Assembly (NCBI RefSeq): GCF_014642855.1
Contig: NZ_BMJB01000003.1
Location: 124,001-188,000, forward strand
Source: Edaphobacter acidisoli
GTDB taxonomy: Bacteria > Acidobacteriota > Terriglobia > Terriglobales > Acidobacteriaceae
Direction: 5' to 3'
DNA: 64,000 bases
The notes below the pieces were generated by a model. That model had not been told where the DNA came from and made no database searches. It was given only the letters and a program-made list of their open reading frames with translations. Positions 36,812 through 46,839 of this stretch are shown one piece after another; the stretch's first letter is position 1; each line of letters starts with the position of its first letter. The position numbers and the translations under genes were made by a program.

Positions 36812-37318
36812 CTAAAGCTCCTCTGTTGCTTTACCGCGCAATGCGGCGACTTCTTCCTTGTTGCGAAGCTGGGTGAGAGCATCGAACGTGGCCTTAATAA
36901 CGTTGTGTGGATTGGCCGAGCCAAGATTCTTAGTCAGCACATTTTGCACACCGGCTGCGGTCATCACGGCACGCACTGTCTTACCAGCAATCACGCCGGT
37001 TCCTTCCGGAGCAGGCTTCAACATCACCTGGCCTGCGCCAAAGTGGCCGAGCACCTGGTGCGGAATCGTACTCTGAGACAGGTTGACTCTATGCAGATTC
37101 TTCTTGGCGGACTCGATCCCTTTGCGAATAGCCTGCGGAACCTCTTTCGCCTTGCCGGAGCCATAACCCACAACACCCTCGCCCGGATCGCCGATAACGA
37201 CCAGCGCCGCAAACGACATGTTTTTGCCGCCCTTGACGACCTTCGTCACGCGATTGATGGAGACGACCTCGTCCTTCAAGTTGAGCCGGTTCGCATCGAT
37301 CTTCTTCTTGATTGCCAT
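36812..37318 (-). CDS. rpsE: 30S ribosomal protein S5
   Basis: S5 maintains decoding accuracy at the mRNA entrance. The 168-residue protein shows the RNA-binding [37 protein letters not shown] and the C-terminal [17 protein letters not shown]. Standard length and order (rplR-rpsE-rpmD). Confidence 0.98.
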   Translation of the reverse strand: MAIKKKIDANRLNLKDEVVSINRVTKVVKGGKNMSFAALVVIGDPGEGVVGYGSGKAKEVPQAIRKGIESAKKNLHRVNLSQSTIPHQVLGHFGAGQVMLKPAPEGTGVIAGKTVRAVMTAAGVQNVLTKNLGSANPHNVIKATFDALTQLRNKEEVAALRGKATEEL

Positions 37319-37370
37319 ATATATCTAATCCAGCTTTCTGGCAGCCTATTTTGAGGCGCCGTAAAGAAAC

Positions 37371-37736
37371 TTAGAATTCCAGTCCGGCTTCGCGAGCCGC
37401 ATCAGCAAGCGCCTTGACGCGACCGTGATACAGATAGCCGCCACGGTCAAACACAACCTTCTTGACGCCCTTCTCTTTGGCACGCTCAGCAATCAGTTTA
37501 CCCACTTCACGGGCAGCAGCGACATTGCCACCATAGCCCTTCGTCTCGCCCTTCTTGCCCTGCGTCGAAGCCGAAGCAATGGTTAAGCCGTTCTGATCGT
37601 CGATGAGCTGAGTGTAAATATGGTTGAGCGAACGGTAGACATTCAGGCGCGGACGCTCTGCGGTGCCGGACATTTTCTCGCGGATGCGAGTATGTACGCG
37701 CTTCCGGATGACGTTGCGTGGACGGGGTGTAATCAT
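37371..37736 (-). CDS. rplR: 50S ribosomal protein L18
   Basis: L18 binds 5S rRNA with L5. The 121-residue protein shows [53 protein letters not shown] and the end [20 protein letters not shown]. Normal length. Confidence 0.98.
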   Translation of the reverse strand: MITPRPRNVIRKRVHTRIREKMSGTAERPRLNVYRSLNHIYTQLIDDQNGLTIASASTQGKKGETKGYGGNVAAAREVGKLIAERAKEKGVKKVVFDRGGYLYHGRVKALADAAREAGLEF

Positions 37737-37836
37737 GATTCGCGTTCCTTCCTAGTGGCGTCGCCAGAATGCCGACGACGTTCGGTCTATTGTATTGCGG
37801 GGCATCAGCAGAACTTAGCGGATGTTCCACCAGAGT

Positions 37837-38376
37837 TTATTTGGCCCCAGTCTTGCCGACCTTCTTCTTGAGCTTCTCGCCGGTATAACGGACGCCTTTG
37901 TTCTTGTATGGATCAGGCTTACGCAGAGCACGCATATCCGCAGCAACCTGCCCTACCTTCTGCCGGTCGATACCAGTGACGGTCAGGTGAGTCTGCTTCG
38001 GATCAATCGCAACTTCAACACCAGTGGGCAACGGAAACTCAATAGGATGCGAGTAGCCAAGCGTGAAGACGACTAACCCTTTACCCTTCATCTCGGCACG
38101 GTAGCCGATACCGACAATGTCGAGCTCCTTCGTCCAGCCTTTCGTGACACCGGTGACCGCGTTGAAGACAAGCGCGCGAGCGAGACCGTGGAAGGCTGCC
38201 TGGCTGTCATTCTGCCGCTCCGTAACAATCGCGCCGTCCTTCTGAACCAACGCGATCCCTCCAGGAAGCAAAGCGGTGACTTTGCCCTTAGGGCCTTCGA
38301 CCAGAACTGTGTTGCCGTTGACGGTGTACTTCACACCGGAAGGCAGAGCAATCGGCTTTTTGCCAATACGTGACAT
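37837..38376 (-). CDS. rplF: 50S ribosomal protein L6
   Basis: L6 lies beside the GTPase centre. The 179-residue protein begins [20 protein letters not shown], with [18 protein letters not shown] and [20 protein letters not shown]. Two internal repeats as normal. Length is standard. Confidence 0.98.
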   Translation of the reverse strand: MSRIGKKPIALPSGVKYTVNGNTVLVEGPKGKVTALLPGGIALVQKDGAIVTERQNDSQAAFHGLARALVFNAVTGVTKGWTKELDIVGIGYRAEMKGKGLVVFTLGYSHPIEFPLPTGVEVAIDPKQTHLTVTGIDRQKVGQVAADMRALRKPDPYKNKGVRYTGEKLKKKVGKTGAK

Positions 38377-38465
38377 ATCTCAAATCCTTTAGCGGCTTGC
38401 GAGTCCCGAAAGATCAAAAGATCGTCCGTTCCACTGCAGCCAAGCGAGGGTAAACCCCGCGTAAA

Positions 38466-38864
38466 CTACCAAACTTCGCAGAGGACCTCGCCACCCACGC
38501 CTTCACGGCGAGCCTGACGACCAGTCATCACGCCCTTTGGCGTCGTCATGATCGAAATGCCAAGACCGCCCTGAACGCGGCGAATCTCGTCGCGACCCAG
38601 GTACACGCGGCAGCCGGGACGCGAAACGCGCTGAAGATCGCGGATAGCGGCTTCATTGTTCGTGCCGTACTTCAGATAAACACGCAGCACTTTCTGGCCA
38701 TTCTCTTCGGTCGGCTTGTAATTGGCAATGTAACCCTCTTCTTTGAGAATGCGGGCGATCTCGCTTTTGAGCTTCGACGCCGGAACATCGAGCTTTTGGT
38801 GGCGCGCACGAATGGAGTTGCGGATGCGCGTCAAAAAGTCTGCTACTGGATCGGTAAGATTCAT
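38466..38864 (-). CDS. rpsH: 30S ribosomal protein S8
   Basis: S8 binds helix 21 of 16S rRNA and in E. coli represses the spc operon at rplE. The 132-residue protein shows DPVADFLTRIRNSIRARHQK, EEGYIANYKPTEENG, and the C-terminal STPKG-like ISIMTTPKGVMTGRQARREG. Normal length. Confidence 0.98.
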   Translation of the reverse strand: MNLTDPVADFLTRIRNSIRARHQKLDVPASKLKSEIARILKEEGYIANYKPTEENGQKVLRVYLKYGTNNEAAIRDLQRVSRPGCRVYLGRDEIRRVQGGLGISIMTTPKGVMTGRQARREGVGGEVLCEVW

Positions 38865-39032
38865 TTACTCTCCTTCATTTCCCGTTCGCTCGACGAGCCT
38901 CGCCCGATGAGAACCAGCGGAAATGTCTATTTCTGGTTGTATCTCCAGACGTCTGCACCAAAAGCTCGCGCCCTGATGAGGTCTCTGGAAATATGCACAC
39001 CAGCAAAGCCGGGTGCGGAGGACTTCTTTATT

Positions 39033-39218
39033 CTACCAGCTTGACTTCACAACACCTGGGATCTCGCCCTTGAGCACCAACTGTCGGAAGCAGAGACGGC
39101 ACACACCGAACTTCCGAAGGAAGGCGCGTGGCCGGCCGCAGAGCTGGCAGCGGTTATGCTGACGGGACTTGAACTTCGGCTTTCTTGCATCTTTGACACG
39201 TTTTGCTGTCGTTGCCAT
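39033..39218 (-). CDS. rpsZ: 30S ribosomal protein S14, zinc-binding type
   Basis: From the ATG at 39218 the protein has 61 residues, [20 protein letters not shown] then [20 protein letters not shown]. Both Cys pairs are intact, so it is the short zinc type (C+) rather than the 101-residue form of E. coli. It lies between rplE and rpsH, its usual place. No other S14 gene is seen here. Confidence 0.97.
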   Translation of the reverse strand: MATTAKRVKDARKPKFKSRQHNRCQLCGRPRAFLRKFGVCRLCFRQLVLKGEIPGVVKSSW

Positions 39219-39262
39219 ATGTACTCTCAATCCTTACTGCAAACTTATAAACCTTGTTCGAA

Positions 39263-39811
39263 CTAAGCTCCGGCGCGGAACGGCATCCCGAAGCCCTTGA
39301 GCAGGGCACGGGCTCCGTTATCGTCCGCCGCAGTTGTGACGATCGTGACGTTCATGCCCTTCAGCTTATCCACCTTCGCATAGTCGATCTCGGCAAAGAT
39401 GAGTTGATCGCGCAGGCCAAGCGTATAGTTGCCGCGGCCATCGAAGCTCTTCGACGAGACACCGCGAAAGTCACGAACGCGCGGAAGCGCAATCGAGATC
39501 AGGCGGTCGAGGAACTCGTACATGTTGTCGCCGCGTAGCGTCACCATCGCGCCGATGGGCATTCCCTCACGCACCTTGAAGGCCGCGATGGACTTCTTCG
39601 CGCGCGTCGTCACCGGCTTCTGTCCGGTGATCGCGGCAAGATCAGCCACCAGCGGATCCATGATCTTGACATTCTGAGTCGCCTCGCCCAAGCCCATGTT
39701 GACGACAATCTTTTCCAAGCGCGGAATCGCCATCGGGTTGGTGATGTTGAGCTCCTTGCTCAACGCCGGTCTGATCTCTTTTTCGTATTTCTCTTTAAGC
39801 CGCGTTGCCAT
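39263..39811 (-). CDS. rplE: 50S ribosomal protein L5
   Basis: L5 binds 5S rRNA and contacts the P-site tRNA. From the ATG at 39811 (GAGAAGA upstream) it has 182 residues, with [39 protein letters not shown] and [20 protein letters not shown] longer frame exists but starts without a binding site. Standard length (about 180). Confidence 0.97.
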   Translation of the reverse strand: MATRLKEKYEKEIRPALSKELNITNPMAIPRLEKIVVNMGLGEATQNVKIMDPLVADLAAITGQKPVTTRAKKSIAAFKVREGMPIGAMVTLRGDNMYEFLDRLISIALPRVRDFRGVSSKSFDGRGNYTLGLRDQLIFAEIDYAKVDKLKGMNVTIVTTAADDNGARALLKGFGMPFRAGA

Positions 39812-39904
39812 GTGTATCTTCTCTTTCTCCACGGTCTCCGGATTGGGTCAAACCCGTGTACCGATGCGTGGGGTGAACCTTTGAATCAACAAAACAAACT
39901 GTGC

Positions 39905-40261
39905 TTACTTCTTCTTGTCGGGAATCACGTTCCCGCTCACCTTCGAATAACGAACATTGCGGTCGCCCTCAAGGCGCCGTCCGATGCGTGTCTTGTTCCC
40001 CTCGCCGTCAATCAGCATCACGTTCGAGATGTGAATCGGCGACTCCTGGTCGGCGATGCCGCCCTGGATGTTCCGCTGCGGGTTGGGACGCAGGTGCTTC
40101 TTGACCACCATCACGTGCTCGACCAGAATCCGGTCGCTACCCGCGATGACACGCAGAACGCGGCCCTGCTTGCCCTTGTCCTTACCGGAGATCACTTCAA
40201 CCCGGTCATTACGCTTAATCTTGATCTTGCCCCTCACAGCGGGCTTTTGTTTCGTTGGCAT
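39905..40261 (-). CDS. rplX: 50S ribosomal protein L24
   Basis: L24 initiates 50S assembly. From the ATG at 40261 (AGGAGAG upstream) it has 118 residues, with KIKIKRNDRVEVISGKDKGK and the KOW fold RVLRVIAGSDRILVEHV, and NPQRNIQGGIADQESPIHIS. The seven residues before this Met would lack a binding site. Length slightly above the E. coli 104. Confidence 0.97.
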   Translation of the reverse strand: MPTKQKPAVRGKIKIKRNDRVEVISGKDKGKQGRVLRVIAGSDRILVEHVMVVKKHLRPNPQRNIQGGIADQESPIHISNVMLIDGEGNKTRIGRRLEGDRNVRYSKVSGNVIPDKKK

Positions 40262-40316
40262 TACTCTCTCCTGCCTCGGCAATCTGTCGGAGCCGGAATC
40301 CGGTTGAATTCTTTAA

Positions 40317-40688
40317 CTAAATGACCTCAGGCGCCAGCGAGACTATCTTCAAAAACTTCTTCTCGCGAAGCTCACGGGCAACAGGTCCGAAGACGCGCGT
40401 TCCAACCGGCTCGTTGGTGTCGTTGATGACTACAGCCGCATTCTGGTCGAAGCGGATGTAAGTCCCATCCTTGCGCCTGCACTCCTTGCGCGTGCGGACG
40501 ATCACGGCCTTGACGACCTTGCCCTTCTTCACCGTTCCATCGGGCGCAGCTTCTTTGACGGCAGCTGTGACCACATCGCCCAGGCTGGCCTTTTTACCGA
40601 GACCACCGCCCAGAGGCAGAATCACCTGCAGCTTGCGAGCGCCGGAGTTGTCGGCAACGTCAAGGATTGTTCTCATTTGTACTGACAT
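40317..40688 (-). CDS. rplN: 50S ribosomal protein L14
   Basis: L14 sits at the subunit interface. The 123-residue protein shows [40 protein letters not shown] and [20 protein letters not shown]. The start is MSVQMRTI; the Met at position 5 is an alternative. Standard length. Confidence 0.98.
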   Translation of the reverse strand: MSVQMRTILDVADNSGARKLQVILPLGGGLGKKASLGDVVTAAVKEAAPDGTVKKGKVVKAVIVRTRKECRRKDGTYIRFDQNAAVVINDTNEPVGTRVFGPVARELREKKFLKIVSLAPEVI

Positions 40689-40722
40689 TGTTCGGCTCCT
40701 GAACTTCTAAAACGAATCCTGA

Positions 40723-41061
40723 TTACTTGACTTCGGCAGCTTCCACTGTCTTGTCATCAGCAAGCGCCAGCGACGAGCGGCGCACAATCTCTTCAAGCGA
40801 CCACCGCTTCAGCTTCGACAATGGACGCGCCTCGCGGATACGAACCACATCGCCCACACGGGCTGAGTTCTGCTCGTCGTGCGCATAGAACTTCTTGTTC
40901 GACTTGATTACACGCTTGTACTTGGGATGCGCCTTGCGCATCTCGATCTCGACAACAATGGTCTTCTGCATCTTTGTCGAGACAACCAGGCCGACCTTCT
41001 CGTTGCGGCGCGAGGCCGGTGCTTCAGTTGTCGCGGCTGCTTTGCTCTTGGTGTCTGCCAT
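40723..41061 (-). CDS. rpsQ: 30S ribosomal protein S17
   Basis: S17 binds 16S rRNA early. The 112-residue protein has an unusual Ala/Lys-rich N-terminal tail of about 25 residues, then the OB fold GLVVSTKMQKTIVVEIEMRK and RVGDVVRIREARPLSKLKRW. E. coli S17 is 84 residues. Two bases lie between rpmC stop and this start. Confidence 0.97.
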   Translation of the reverse strand: MADTKSKAAATTEAPASRRNEKVGLVVSTKMQKTIVVEIEMRKAHPKYKRVIKSNKKFYAHDEQNSARVGDVVRIREARPLSKLKRWSLEEIVRRSSLALADDKTVEAAEVK

Positions 41062-41063
41062 AA

Positions 41064-41339
41064 TTAGTCCCTCTTCGCTTTCTTGCGGGCGGTGCGAGTG
41101 CTCTTCGCGGGTGCTGCGTTCACGCGGGCAGGGTTGGCTTCCTTCTTGGCGGCCAACTCGCGCTGGCGCTGTGCCGTCTTGATACGCGCGATGTCGAGCT
41201 TCAGCGTACCCATCTTCTTGAGGCCCTCGGTATTGCCGAGCGTCTTCTGGAAACGGATGCGGAAGAGTTGTTCGGCGGCCTTGGTGTGCTCGGCCTGAAG
41301 CTCGTGATCACTGAGGTTGCGAATCTTTTCAAAGTCCAT
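41064..41339 (-). CDS. rpmC: 50S ribosomal protein L29
   Basis: From the ATG at 41339 the protein has 91 residues: [20 protein letters not shown], then [20 protein letters not shown] and [21 protein letters not shown]29 is at the exit tunnel and binds trigger factor and SRP. It is longer than the E. coli 63 by a basic Ala/Lys/Arg tail. Standard position between rplP and rpsQ. Confidence 0.96.
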   Translation of the reverse strand: MDFEKIRNLSDHELQAEHTKAAEQLFRIRFQKTLGNTEGLKKMGTLKLDIARIKTAQRQRELAAKKEANPARVNAAPAKSTRTARKKAKRD

Positions 41340-41363
41340 TGTCTTATCCTTCAAATCTTCCAG

Positions 41364-41798
41364 TTACTTGGCAGCCACGGTCGCCTTGACATCGTGGCGC
41401 TGGACGAATCCGGTTTTGAGCGGCAGTTTGTGCGCCGCCAGCCGCATCGCCTCTTTAGCCATCTCGGGTGTAACACCCTCCATCTCGAACAGAATACGGC
41501 CTGGCCGCACCACGCAGACCCAGTGGTCCGGAGCACCTTTGCCCTTACCCATACGGGTTTCGGCCGGCTTCTTCGTGATCGGCTTGTCCGGGAACAGCCT
41601 CAGCCACACCTTGCCGCCGCGCTTGATAAAGCGGGTCATCGCGATGCGACTCGCCTCAATCTGGCGGTCCGTAATATAGCCGCACTCCATCACCTTCAGG
41701 CCATAATCTCCGAACGACAGTTCAGAGCCGCGCCACGCCTTGCCCGTCATGCGGCCGCGCTGCTGCTTGCGATACTTGACCTTCTTTGGCATCAACAT
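41364..41798 (-). CDS. rplP: 50S ribosomal protein L16
   Basis: L16 is near the A-site tRNA and needed for peptidyl transfer. The 144-residue protein starts [17 protein letters not shown] and has [39 protein letters not shown] and [20 protein letters not shown]. The conserved RMGKGKG is intact. Length normal. Confidence 0.98.
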   Translation of the reverse strand: MLMPKKVKYRKQQRGRMTGKAWRGSELSFGDYGLKVMECGYITDRQIEASRIAMTRFIKRGGKVWLRLFPDKPITKKPAETRMGKGKGAPDHWVCVVRPGRILFEMEGVTPEMAKEAMRLAAHKLPLKTGFVQRHDVKATVAAK

Positions 41799-41899
41799 AA
41801 TGAAACCCCTAGCTTAGCTGCCAGCTTCTGGACTCACGCCAGAACCAGCCGAATCAAAACCTATTCAACATCTGCCAGACAAACTGGCCACTTCATTGA

Positions 41900-42574
41900 C
41901 TACGAAGCGAACGCGCCAGCCGTCAGGCTCTGGTCACGACGCCTCTTCTGCTCGTAGATATCGCCGCGATAGATCCAGGTCTTCACGCCAATGATTCCGT
42001 AGGTCGTCTTGGCCTCGGCGAAGCCGTAGTCGATATCCGCACGCAACGTGTGCAGCGGCAGGCGCCCCTGAAGATACCACTCCGAGCGCGCAATCTCATT
42101 GCCGTTCAGTCGGCCCGACACGCGAACCTTGATGCCCTTGCAGCCGAAACGCAGCGCGGAATCAACGCTTTTGCGCATCGCGCGGCGAAAGCTGACGCGC
42201 TTCTCCAGTTGCAGTGCAATGTTCTCAGCCACAAGCTGGGCATCGAGCTCAGGCTTGTTCACCTCAAGGATGTCGATAAACACCTCTCGGTTCGAGCGCT
42301 TCTGAATATCAGCCTTGAGCTTGTCTATCTCCGCACCCTTGCGTCCAATGATGATGCCGGGACGCGCCGTGCGGATGATCAAGCGCAGCTTGTTGCCTGG
42401 GCGCTCAACCTCAACCGAGCTGACACCAGCGGCCTTCAGCTTGTCGCGCAGCTCAGCCTTCAGCTTGACGTCCTCGACCAGCAGTTTGTCGTAGCCGCGC
42501 TCGACAAACCAACGCGACTTCCACGGCTTGTTCACGCCGAGGCGAAACCCATACGGATGGACCTTCTGTCCCAT
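41900..42574 (-). CDS. rpsC: 30S ribosomal protein S3
   Basis: S3 lines the mRNA entrance. The 224-residue protein starts [20 protein letters not shown], with the KH2 motif [20 protein letters not shown] and the C-terminal [20 protein letters not shown]. Typical length. It is followed after 100 bp by rplP. Confidence 0.98.
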   Translation of the reverse strand: MGQKVHPYGFRLGVNKPWKSRWFVERGYDKLLVEDVKLKAELRDKLKAAGVSSVEVERPGNKLRLIIRTARPGIIIGRKGAEIDKLKADIQKRSNREVFIDILEVNKPELDAQLVAENIALQLEKRVSFRRAMRKSVDSALRFGCKGIKVRVSGRLNGNEIARSEWYLQGRLPLHTLRADIDYGFAEAKTTYGIIGVKTWIYRGDIYEQKRRRDQSLTAGAFAS

Positions 42575-42653
42575 AGCTTCCCTTTACTTTTGTGCCCTTT
42601 CCGGTTGAGCCGGCGGGCGGTAATGCAAAACCCTTTAAGTTTACAAGAGCCCG

Positions 42654-43190
42654 TTACTCTTCGGTCTTCTTGCTCGCTGCCTTCTTCGCCGGGGCCTTTT
42701 TGGCCGCGGGTTTCTTTGCCACTGCAGTCTTCACTGCCTTCTTGGCGGCCTTCTTCGCGGGCTTCTTCGCCGGAGTTACCTCGGGCTCGTTCACCGTCGT
42801 CACCACAGTCAAAGGCTTCTTCTCCGCCACTGTGACGATGATGTGCGCCAACCTGCGCTGGTAGCGAAACGCGCGGCCCATTGGGGCAGGGCGAATGCGC
42901 TTCATGCGCGGGCCTTCGTTGGCAACCGCCTGCTTGACGTAGAGGTTGTCCACATCCACGTCGAGATCGTGCTCATCACTCGCAAACTTTGCGTTCTGAA
43001 TCGCCGAACGCAGCACCTTCTCGACCACCGGAGCGATGCGCTTGCTGCTGAAGTGCACCGTGTTGAGAGCCTGCTCGACGCGGAGTCCCTTAATCAGGTC
43101 AAGGACGAGCTTCGCCTTCTGCGGGCTGGTGCGCTGGAACCGCGCCTCTGCGCGAAACTCCCGTACTTTTTCTGCCGTTGCGTTCGCCAT
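42654..43190 (-). CDS. rplV: 50S ribosomal protein L22 with long basic tail
   Basis: L22 lines the exit tunnel. Residues 1-110 are a normal L22: RFQRTSPQKAKLVLDLIKGL, EVRVEQAL-type core, FASDEHDLDVDVDNLYVKQA and RIRPAPMGRAFRYQRRLAHI. A C-terminal tail of about 55 residues follows, made of Lys, Ala, Pro and Thr repeats (KKPAKKAAKKAVKTAVAKKP), like histone H1. E. coli L22 stops at 110. The tail would lie outside the folded domain, perhaps on the surface of the 50S subunit. Confidence 0.96.
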   Translation of the reverse strand: MANATAEKVREFRAEARFQRTSPQKAKLVLDLIKGLRVEQALNTVHFSSKRIAPVVEKVLRSAIQNAKFASDEHDLDVDVDNLYVKQAVANEGPRMKRIRPAPMGRAFRYQRRLAHIIVTVAEKKPLTVVTTVNEPEVTPAKKPAKKAAKKAVKTAVAKKPAAKKAPAKKAASKKTEE

Positions 43191-43237
43191 AACTTCTTCT
43201 TCCTGTCGAAATCAAATCTTGCCGTAAATCGCTCGTC

Positions 43238-43525
43238 TTACTTCGGCTTCGTCGTGGTCTCAGCAGCCTTCGCCGAGTGGCCCTTGAAGGTGCGGGTCGC
43301 AGCAAACTCACCCAGCTTGTGGCCCACCATGTTCTCCGTCACATAGACCGGAATGAACTTGCGCCCGTTATGCACAGCCAGCGTGTGGCCGACGAAGTCC
43401 GGATGAATCGTGGACCGACGCGACCACGTGCGAACGACCTTCTTATCGTTGGTCTGGTTCATCACCGTGACCTTGGTCATCAGGTGGGTGTCGATGAAGG
43501 GTCCCTTTTTGGTTGAACGTGCCAT
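43238..43525 (-). CDS. rpsS: 30S ribosomal protein S19
   Basis: S19 is in the 30S head beside S13. The 95-residue protein begins [19 protein letters not shown], then [20 protein letters not shown] and [15 protein letters not shown]. Normal length. In the order rplB-rpsS-rplV. Confidence 0.98.
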   Translation of the reverse strand: MARSTKKGPFIDTHLMTKVTVMNQTNDKKVVRTWSRRSTIHPDFVGHTLAVHNGRKFIPVYVTENMVGHKLGEFAATRTFKGHSAKAAETTTKPK

Positions 43526-43577
43526 CTGCTTAAGCTCCGTGTTTCACTGTTGCGAAACGAAATCTAAAAATCCCAAA

Positions 43578-44402
43578 CTACTTGCTGCGGCGGTTGACGA
43601 TGAACACATCGGTCCGCTTGTTGTTACGCGTCTTGTATCCGCGCGTGGGCTGACCCCATGGAGTGACTGGATGACGGCCGCCCGAGGTCTTACCCTCACC
43701 ACCACCATGCGGGTGGTCAACCGGGTTCATCGAAACACCGCGATTCGCTGGGCGAATGCCCTTCCAGCGATTGCGTCCTGCCTTGCCGATCGAAACATTC
43801 TCGTGATCCGTGTTGCCAACCTGGCCGACCGTCGCCATGCACTCGACCAGCACCCTGCGAGTCTCGCCCGAAGGCAGCTTGAGCAGAGCGTAGTCGCCTT
43901 CCTTGGCGACAAGCTGCGCCGAAGAGCCAGCCGAACGAGCCATCTGCGCACCCTTGCCCGGACGAAGCTCAATGTTGTGCACCGTCGTACCGGCGGGAAT
44001 GTTCTTGAGCGGCAGAGCATTGCCAACCAGAATGTCGGCGTCCGGTCCGCTCATGATCGACTGGCCGACCTTCAGGCCAACCGGCTGAATGATGTAGCGC
44101 TTCTCCCCGTCCGCATAGCTGACCAGAGCAATCCGCGAGCTGCGGTTCGGATCGTACTCGATCGTCTTGACTGTCGCCGGAATCCCGAACTTGTCACGCT
44201 TGAAGTCCACAATGCGAAGCTTCTGCTTGTGGCCGCCGCCGTGGTGACGCATGCTGAGCGCGCCCGTGTTCTTGCGGCCGCCCGTACGCTGCTTGACTGC
44301 AAGCAGAGGCTTGTGCGGCTTGTCCGTCGTCAGGTCGTCGCTGACCAACTTCGTAGTGAAGCGGAGCGACGGTGTTGTGGGTCGAAATGATTTGATCGGC
44401 AT
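43578..44402 (-). CDS. rplB: 50S ribosomal protein L2
   Basis: L2 is among the most conserved ribosomal proteins, near the peptidyl-transferase centre. The 274-residue protein shows [58 protein letters not shown] and the end [20 protein letters not shown], which includes the key His. Length as expected (about 275). Confidence 0.99.
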   Translation of the reverse strand: MPIKSFRPTTPSLRFTTKLVSDDLTTDKPHKPLLAVKQRTGGRKNTGALSMRHHGGGHKQKLRIVDFKRDKFGIPATVKTIEYDPNRSSRIALVSYADGEKRYIIQPVGLKVGQSIMSGPDADILVGNALPLKNIPAGTTVHNIELRPGKGAQMARSAGSSAQLVAKEGDYALLKLPSGETRRVLVECMATVGQVGNTDHENVSIGKAGRNRWKGIRPANRGVSMNPVDHPHGGGEGKTSGGRHPVTPWGQPTRGYKTRNNKRTDVFIVNRRSK

Positions 44403-44476
44403 CGTTTTATTCCCTTGCCTTGTTCTCTTGCCAGCGCAGCTGATTACTCAGAAGCGCCTCGTTGCCATAAATCCTG

Positions 44477-44770
44477 CTACAGGCTGTTGATGTACTCGGG
44501 CATCTTTTCGCCATCCTTCAGGCGAACATATGCCTTCTTCCAGTCAGGGCGATAACCGGCATACCTTCCCCGGCGGCGCTCCTTGCCCTCGACGTTTGCA
44601 GTGCGAACGGCGCTGACCTTGACCTTGAAGAGCGACTCGACTGCCTGCTTGACTTCAGTCTTGGTAGCCTTCGTGTCAACCTCGAAGACCAGCGTGTTCT
44701 GGGCCTCTTTGAAGCCCATGCCCTTCTCGGTAATGAGGGGGCGGCGAATGACGGTATAGAGGGTTGGCAT
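44477..44770 (-). CDS. rplW: 50S ribosomal protein L23
   Basis: L23 is at the tunnel exit and binds trigger factor. The 97-residue protein shows YTVIRRPLITEKGMGFKEAQ, TLVFEVDTKATKTEVKQAVE and RYAGYRPDWKKAYVRLKDGE. Its ATG overlaps the rplD stop by one base (TAATG), so coupling is expected. Normal length. Confidence 0.98.
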   Translation of the reverse strand: MPTLYTVIRRPLITEKGMGFKEAQNTLVFEVDTKATKTEVKQAVESLFKVKVSAVRTANVEGKERRRGRYAGYRPDWKKAYVRLKDGEKMPEYINSL

Positions 44771-45444
44771 TACGCAACCTCCTTCTTCGAAGCAGTCTTG
44801 CGCTTCGAGACAAATTTCCTGAGCGTCTCCTGCAGAGCTTCAATCGCGTCCTTCGAGAAGACAGCGTGCTCGTAGCGGAGCAGATCGTACGGATGCACCT
44901 CGGAGCTGAGCACAAGCTCAACGCCATCCAGATTGCGCGAGCCGAGATAGAGCTTCTCGTCCAGCTTGCGGCTTGTCTCTACCAGCAGGGTGGTCTTGCC
45001 AGCTTCAAGCTTATTGAGCGCCGTGCGATAAAGCTTCGTCTTCGCCTCAGCGACATCGAACGAATCGACGACCGTCAGTTTGCCATCATTAATCTTCGCG
45101 TTCAGCGCCGAGCGCAGCGCTCCCATCAGCTTCTTCTGCGGGAATGCATACTCATAGCTGCGCGGTTGAGGTCCGTGGACCGTGCCGCCACCACGCCAGA
45201 GCGGAGTGCGGATCGAACCAACGCGTGCGCGGCCCGTTCCCTTCTGCTTCCACAGCTTCTTGCCCGCGCCGGAGACCAGCTTACGGTTTTTCGTCGCTGC
45301 CGTTCCCTGGCGGAGTGCGGCGCGATAGTGCTTCACCGACTCCCAGAGCAGCGCGTCGTTTACCTCGCCGTTGAAGACCTCGCCCGCGAGCTCGAGCTCG
45401 CCGACTTTGGCCCCTCCGAGATTGACTACGTTGACGTTTGCCAT
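44770..45444 (-). CDS. rplD: 50S ribosomal protein L4
   Basis: L4 forms part of the exit tunnel and in E. coli represses the S10 operon. From the ATG at 45444 (AAGGA three bases upstream) it has 224 residues, MANVNVVNLGGAKVGELELA, then RAALRQGTAATKNRKLVSGA and the tunnel loop KKLWKQKGTGRARVGSIRTP. A second in-frame start 10 codons earlier lacks a binding site. Length is close to the typical 205-215 plus a basic tail. Confidence 0.97.
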   Translation of the reverse strand: MANVNVVNLGGAKVGELELAGEVFNGEVNDALLWESVKHYRAALRQGTAATKNRKLVSGAGKKLWKQKGTGRARVGSIRTPLWRGGGTVHGPQPRSYEYAFPQKKLMGALRSALNAKINDGKLTVVDSFDVAEAKTKLYRTALNKLEAGKTTLLVETSRKLDEKLYLGSRNLDGVELVLSSEVHPYDLLRYEHAVFSKDAIEALQETLRKFVSKRKTASKKEVA

Positions 45445-45600
45445 CTTTCCTTCGTTCGCTTTCCGTGCAGCCATCGATGTGGCTGCCCTAACTTTGTTTC
45501 TCTGCTTTACCGGTTCGTTCCCCGCGCAGAGCTTGCTGCTTTACTGCTTACTGCCTGTTCAGCTTTTGCGCCGAAGGCGCGTTTCGCTGGACACGCAGTC

Positions 45601-46338
45601 CTACTTCTTCTTCGGAGCTGCCTTCTTCGAAGCCTTCAGCGGATCAAGCGTGGTGGCTCCGGCGAATCCGCGGCGCTCACGCGGCGGCGCCTTCGCCTTC
45701 GAGATCAGCACATAGCCGTCACGCGGCCCGGGAACTGCGCCTTCGACCAGCAGGAGATTGTCCTCCAGATCGATACCGCGAATCCGGAGATTGCGGACCG
45801 TCACCTGATCGTGGCCCATGTGGCCAGGCATACGCTGGCCGGGAAACACGCGCGACGGAAACGACGATGCACCGATCGAGCCCTGCACCTGGAACATATG
45901 GCCGTGGGCCTTCGGACCGCCGCCGAACGCGTGACGGCGAACAACGCCAGCAAAGCCACGTCCCTTCGAGGTACCGATCACGTCGACAAACTTCTCATCG
46001 GTGAAGATATCGACCAGCACGCGGTCGCCCGCCTTCACGCCAACAGTCTCCGCTCCTTCAGCCGACTTCGTCGCTTCCAACTCGACTTCCTTGAGCACGC
46101 GAACCGGAGGAACATTCGACTTGGCAAAGTGGCCCGTCATTGCCTTGTTCACCTTCGACGCCTTCACGAAATCCACATAACCGATCTGTGCTGCGTCGTA
46201 GCCGTCCTTGGCCGCCGTCTTGAGTTGCGTAATCACGCAGGGGCCAGCCTTCAACACTGTGACCGGGTGCACATCGCCGCGCTCATCGAAAAGCTGCGTC
46301 ATGCCGATCTTTTTTCCGAGAATTCCCGTAACTGACAT
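45601..46338 (-). CDS. rplC: 50S ribosomal protein L3
   Basis: L3 begins 50S assembly. The 245-residue protein starts MSVTGILGKKIGMTQLFDER and shows VDVIGTSKGRGFAGVVRRHA, GPKAHGHMFQVQGSIGASSF and GQRMPGHMGHDQVTVRNLRI. The site of methylated Gln in E. coli lies in this last region. The end is a Lys/Ala-rich tail. About 35 residues longer than the E. coli protein. Confidence 0.98.
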   Translation of the reverse strand: MSVTGILGKKIGMTQLFDERGDVHPVTVLKAGPCVITQLKTAAKDGYDAAQIGYVDFVKASKVNKAMTGHFAKSNVPPVRVLKEVELEATKSAEGAETVGVKAGDRVLVDIFTDEKFVDVIGTSKGRGFAGVVRRHAFGGGPKAHGHMFQVQGSIGASSFPSRVFPGQRMPGHMGHDQVTVRNLRIRGIDLEDNLLLVEGAVPGPRDGYVLISKAKAPPRERRGFAGATTLDPLKASKKAAPKKK

Positions 46339-46429
46339 CTTCGTTTCCCTTCCTCATCATGCCGGCTCATCGCTCAGCACTGCCAGGTTGATCTTGCAAA
46401 ATCGAAAGCGCTTACTAAGAAGCTTTTCT

Positions 46430-46747
46430 TTATTTCTGAACCGTCTTAATCTCTACGTCGACGCCAGCGGGAAGATCGAGCTTCATCAGCGCATCAACCG
46501 TCTGCTGTGTCGGCTCCAAAATATCGATCAGCCGCTTGTGCGTGCGAATCTCAAAGGCCTCGCGCGACTTCTTGTCCACGTGGGGGGAGCGTAGAACGCA
46601 GTACTTATTCTTCATGGTCGGCAGCGGAATGGGCCCCGCAACCTGGGCGCCCGTGCGCTTGGCCGTCTCAACAATCTCTCCCGTGGAGGTGTCGAGCACG
46701 CGGTAGTCATACGCCTTCAACCGAATCCTGATTCTCTGTCCAGCCAT
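46430..46747 (-). CDS. rpsJ: 30S ribosomal protein S10
   Basis: S10 serves in the 30S head and in Nus-factor antitermination (as NusE). The 105-residue protein begins [20 protein letters not shown], with [20 protein letters not shown] and [20 protein letters not shown]. Normal length. The gene follows tuf after 92 bp, first gene of the S10 part. Confidence 0.98.
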   Translation of the reverse strand: MAGQRIRIRLKAYDYRVLDTSTGEIVETAKRTGAQVAGPIPLPTMKNKYCVLRSPHVDKKSREAFEIRTHKRLIDILEPTQQTVDALMKLDLPAGVDVEIKTVQK

Positions 46748-46839
46748 CTTCTTCTCTCTTCCTCAAAGAACTGTTGGAGTGACTGCCGGTCATTTCCTGC
46801 TCACATCTCAATGGGCCGGCAGCCCTCGTGAATCGTGAC

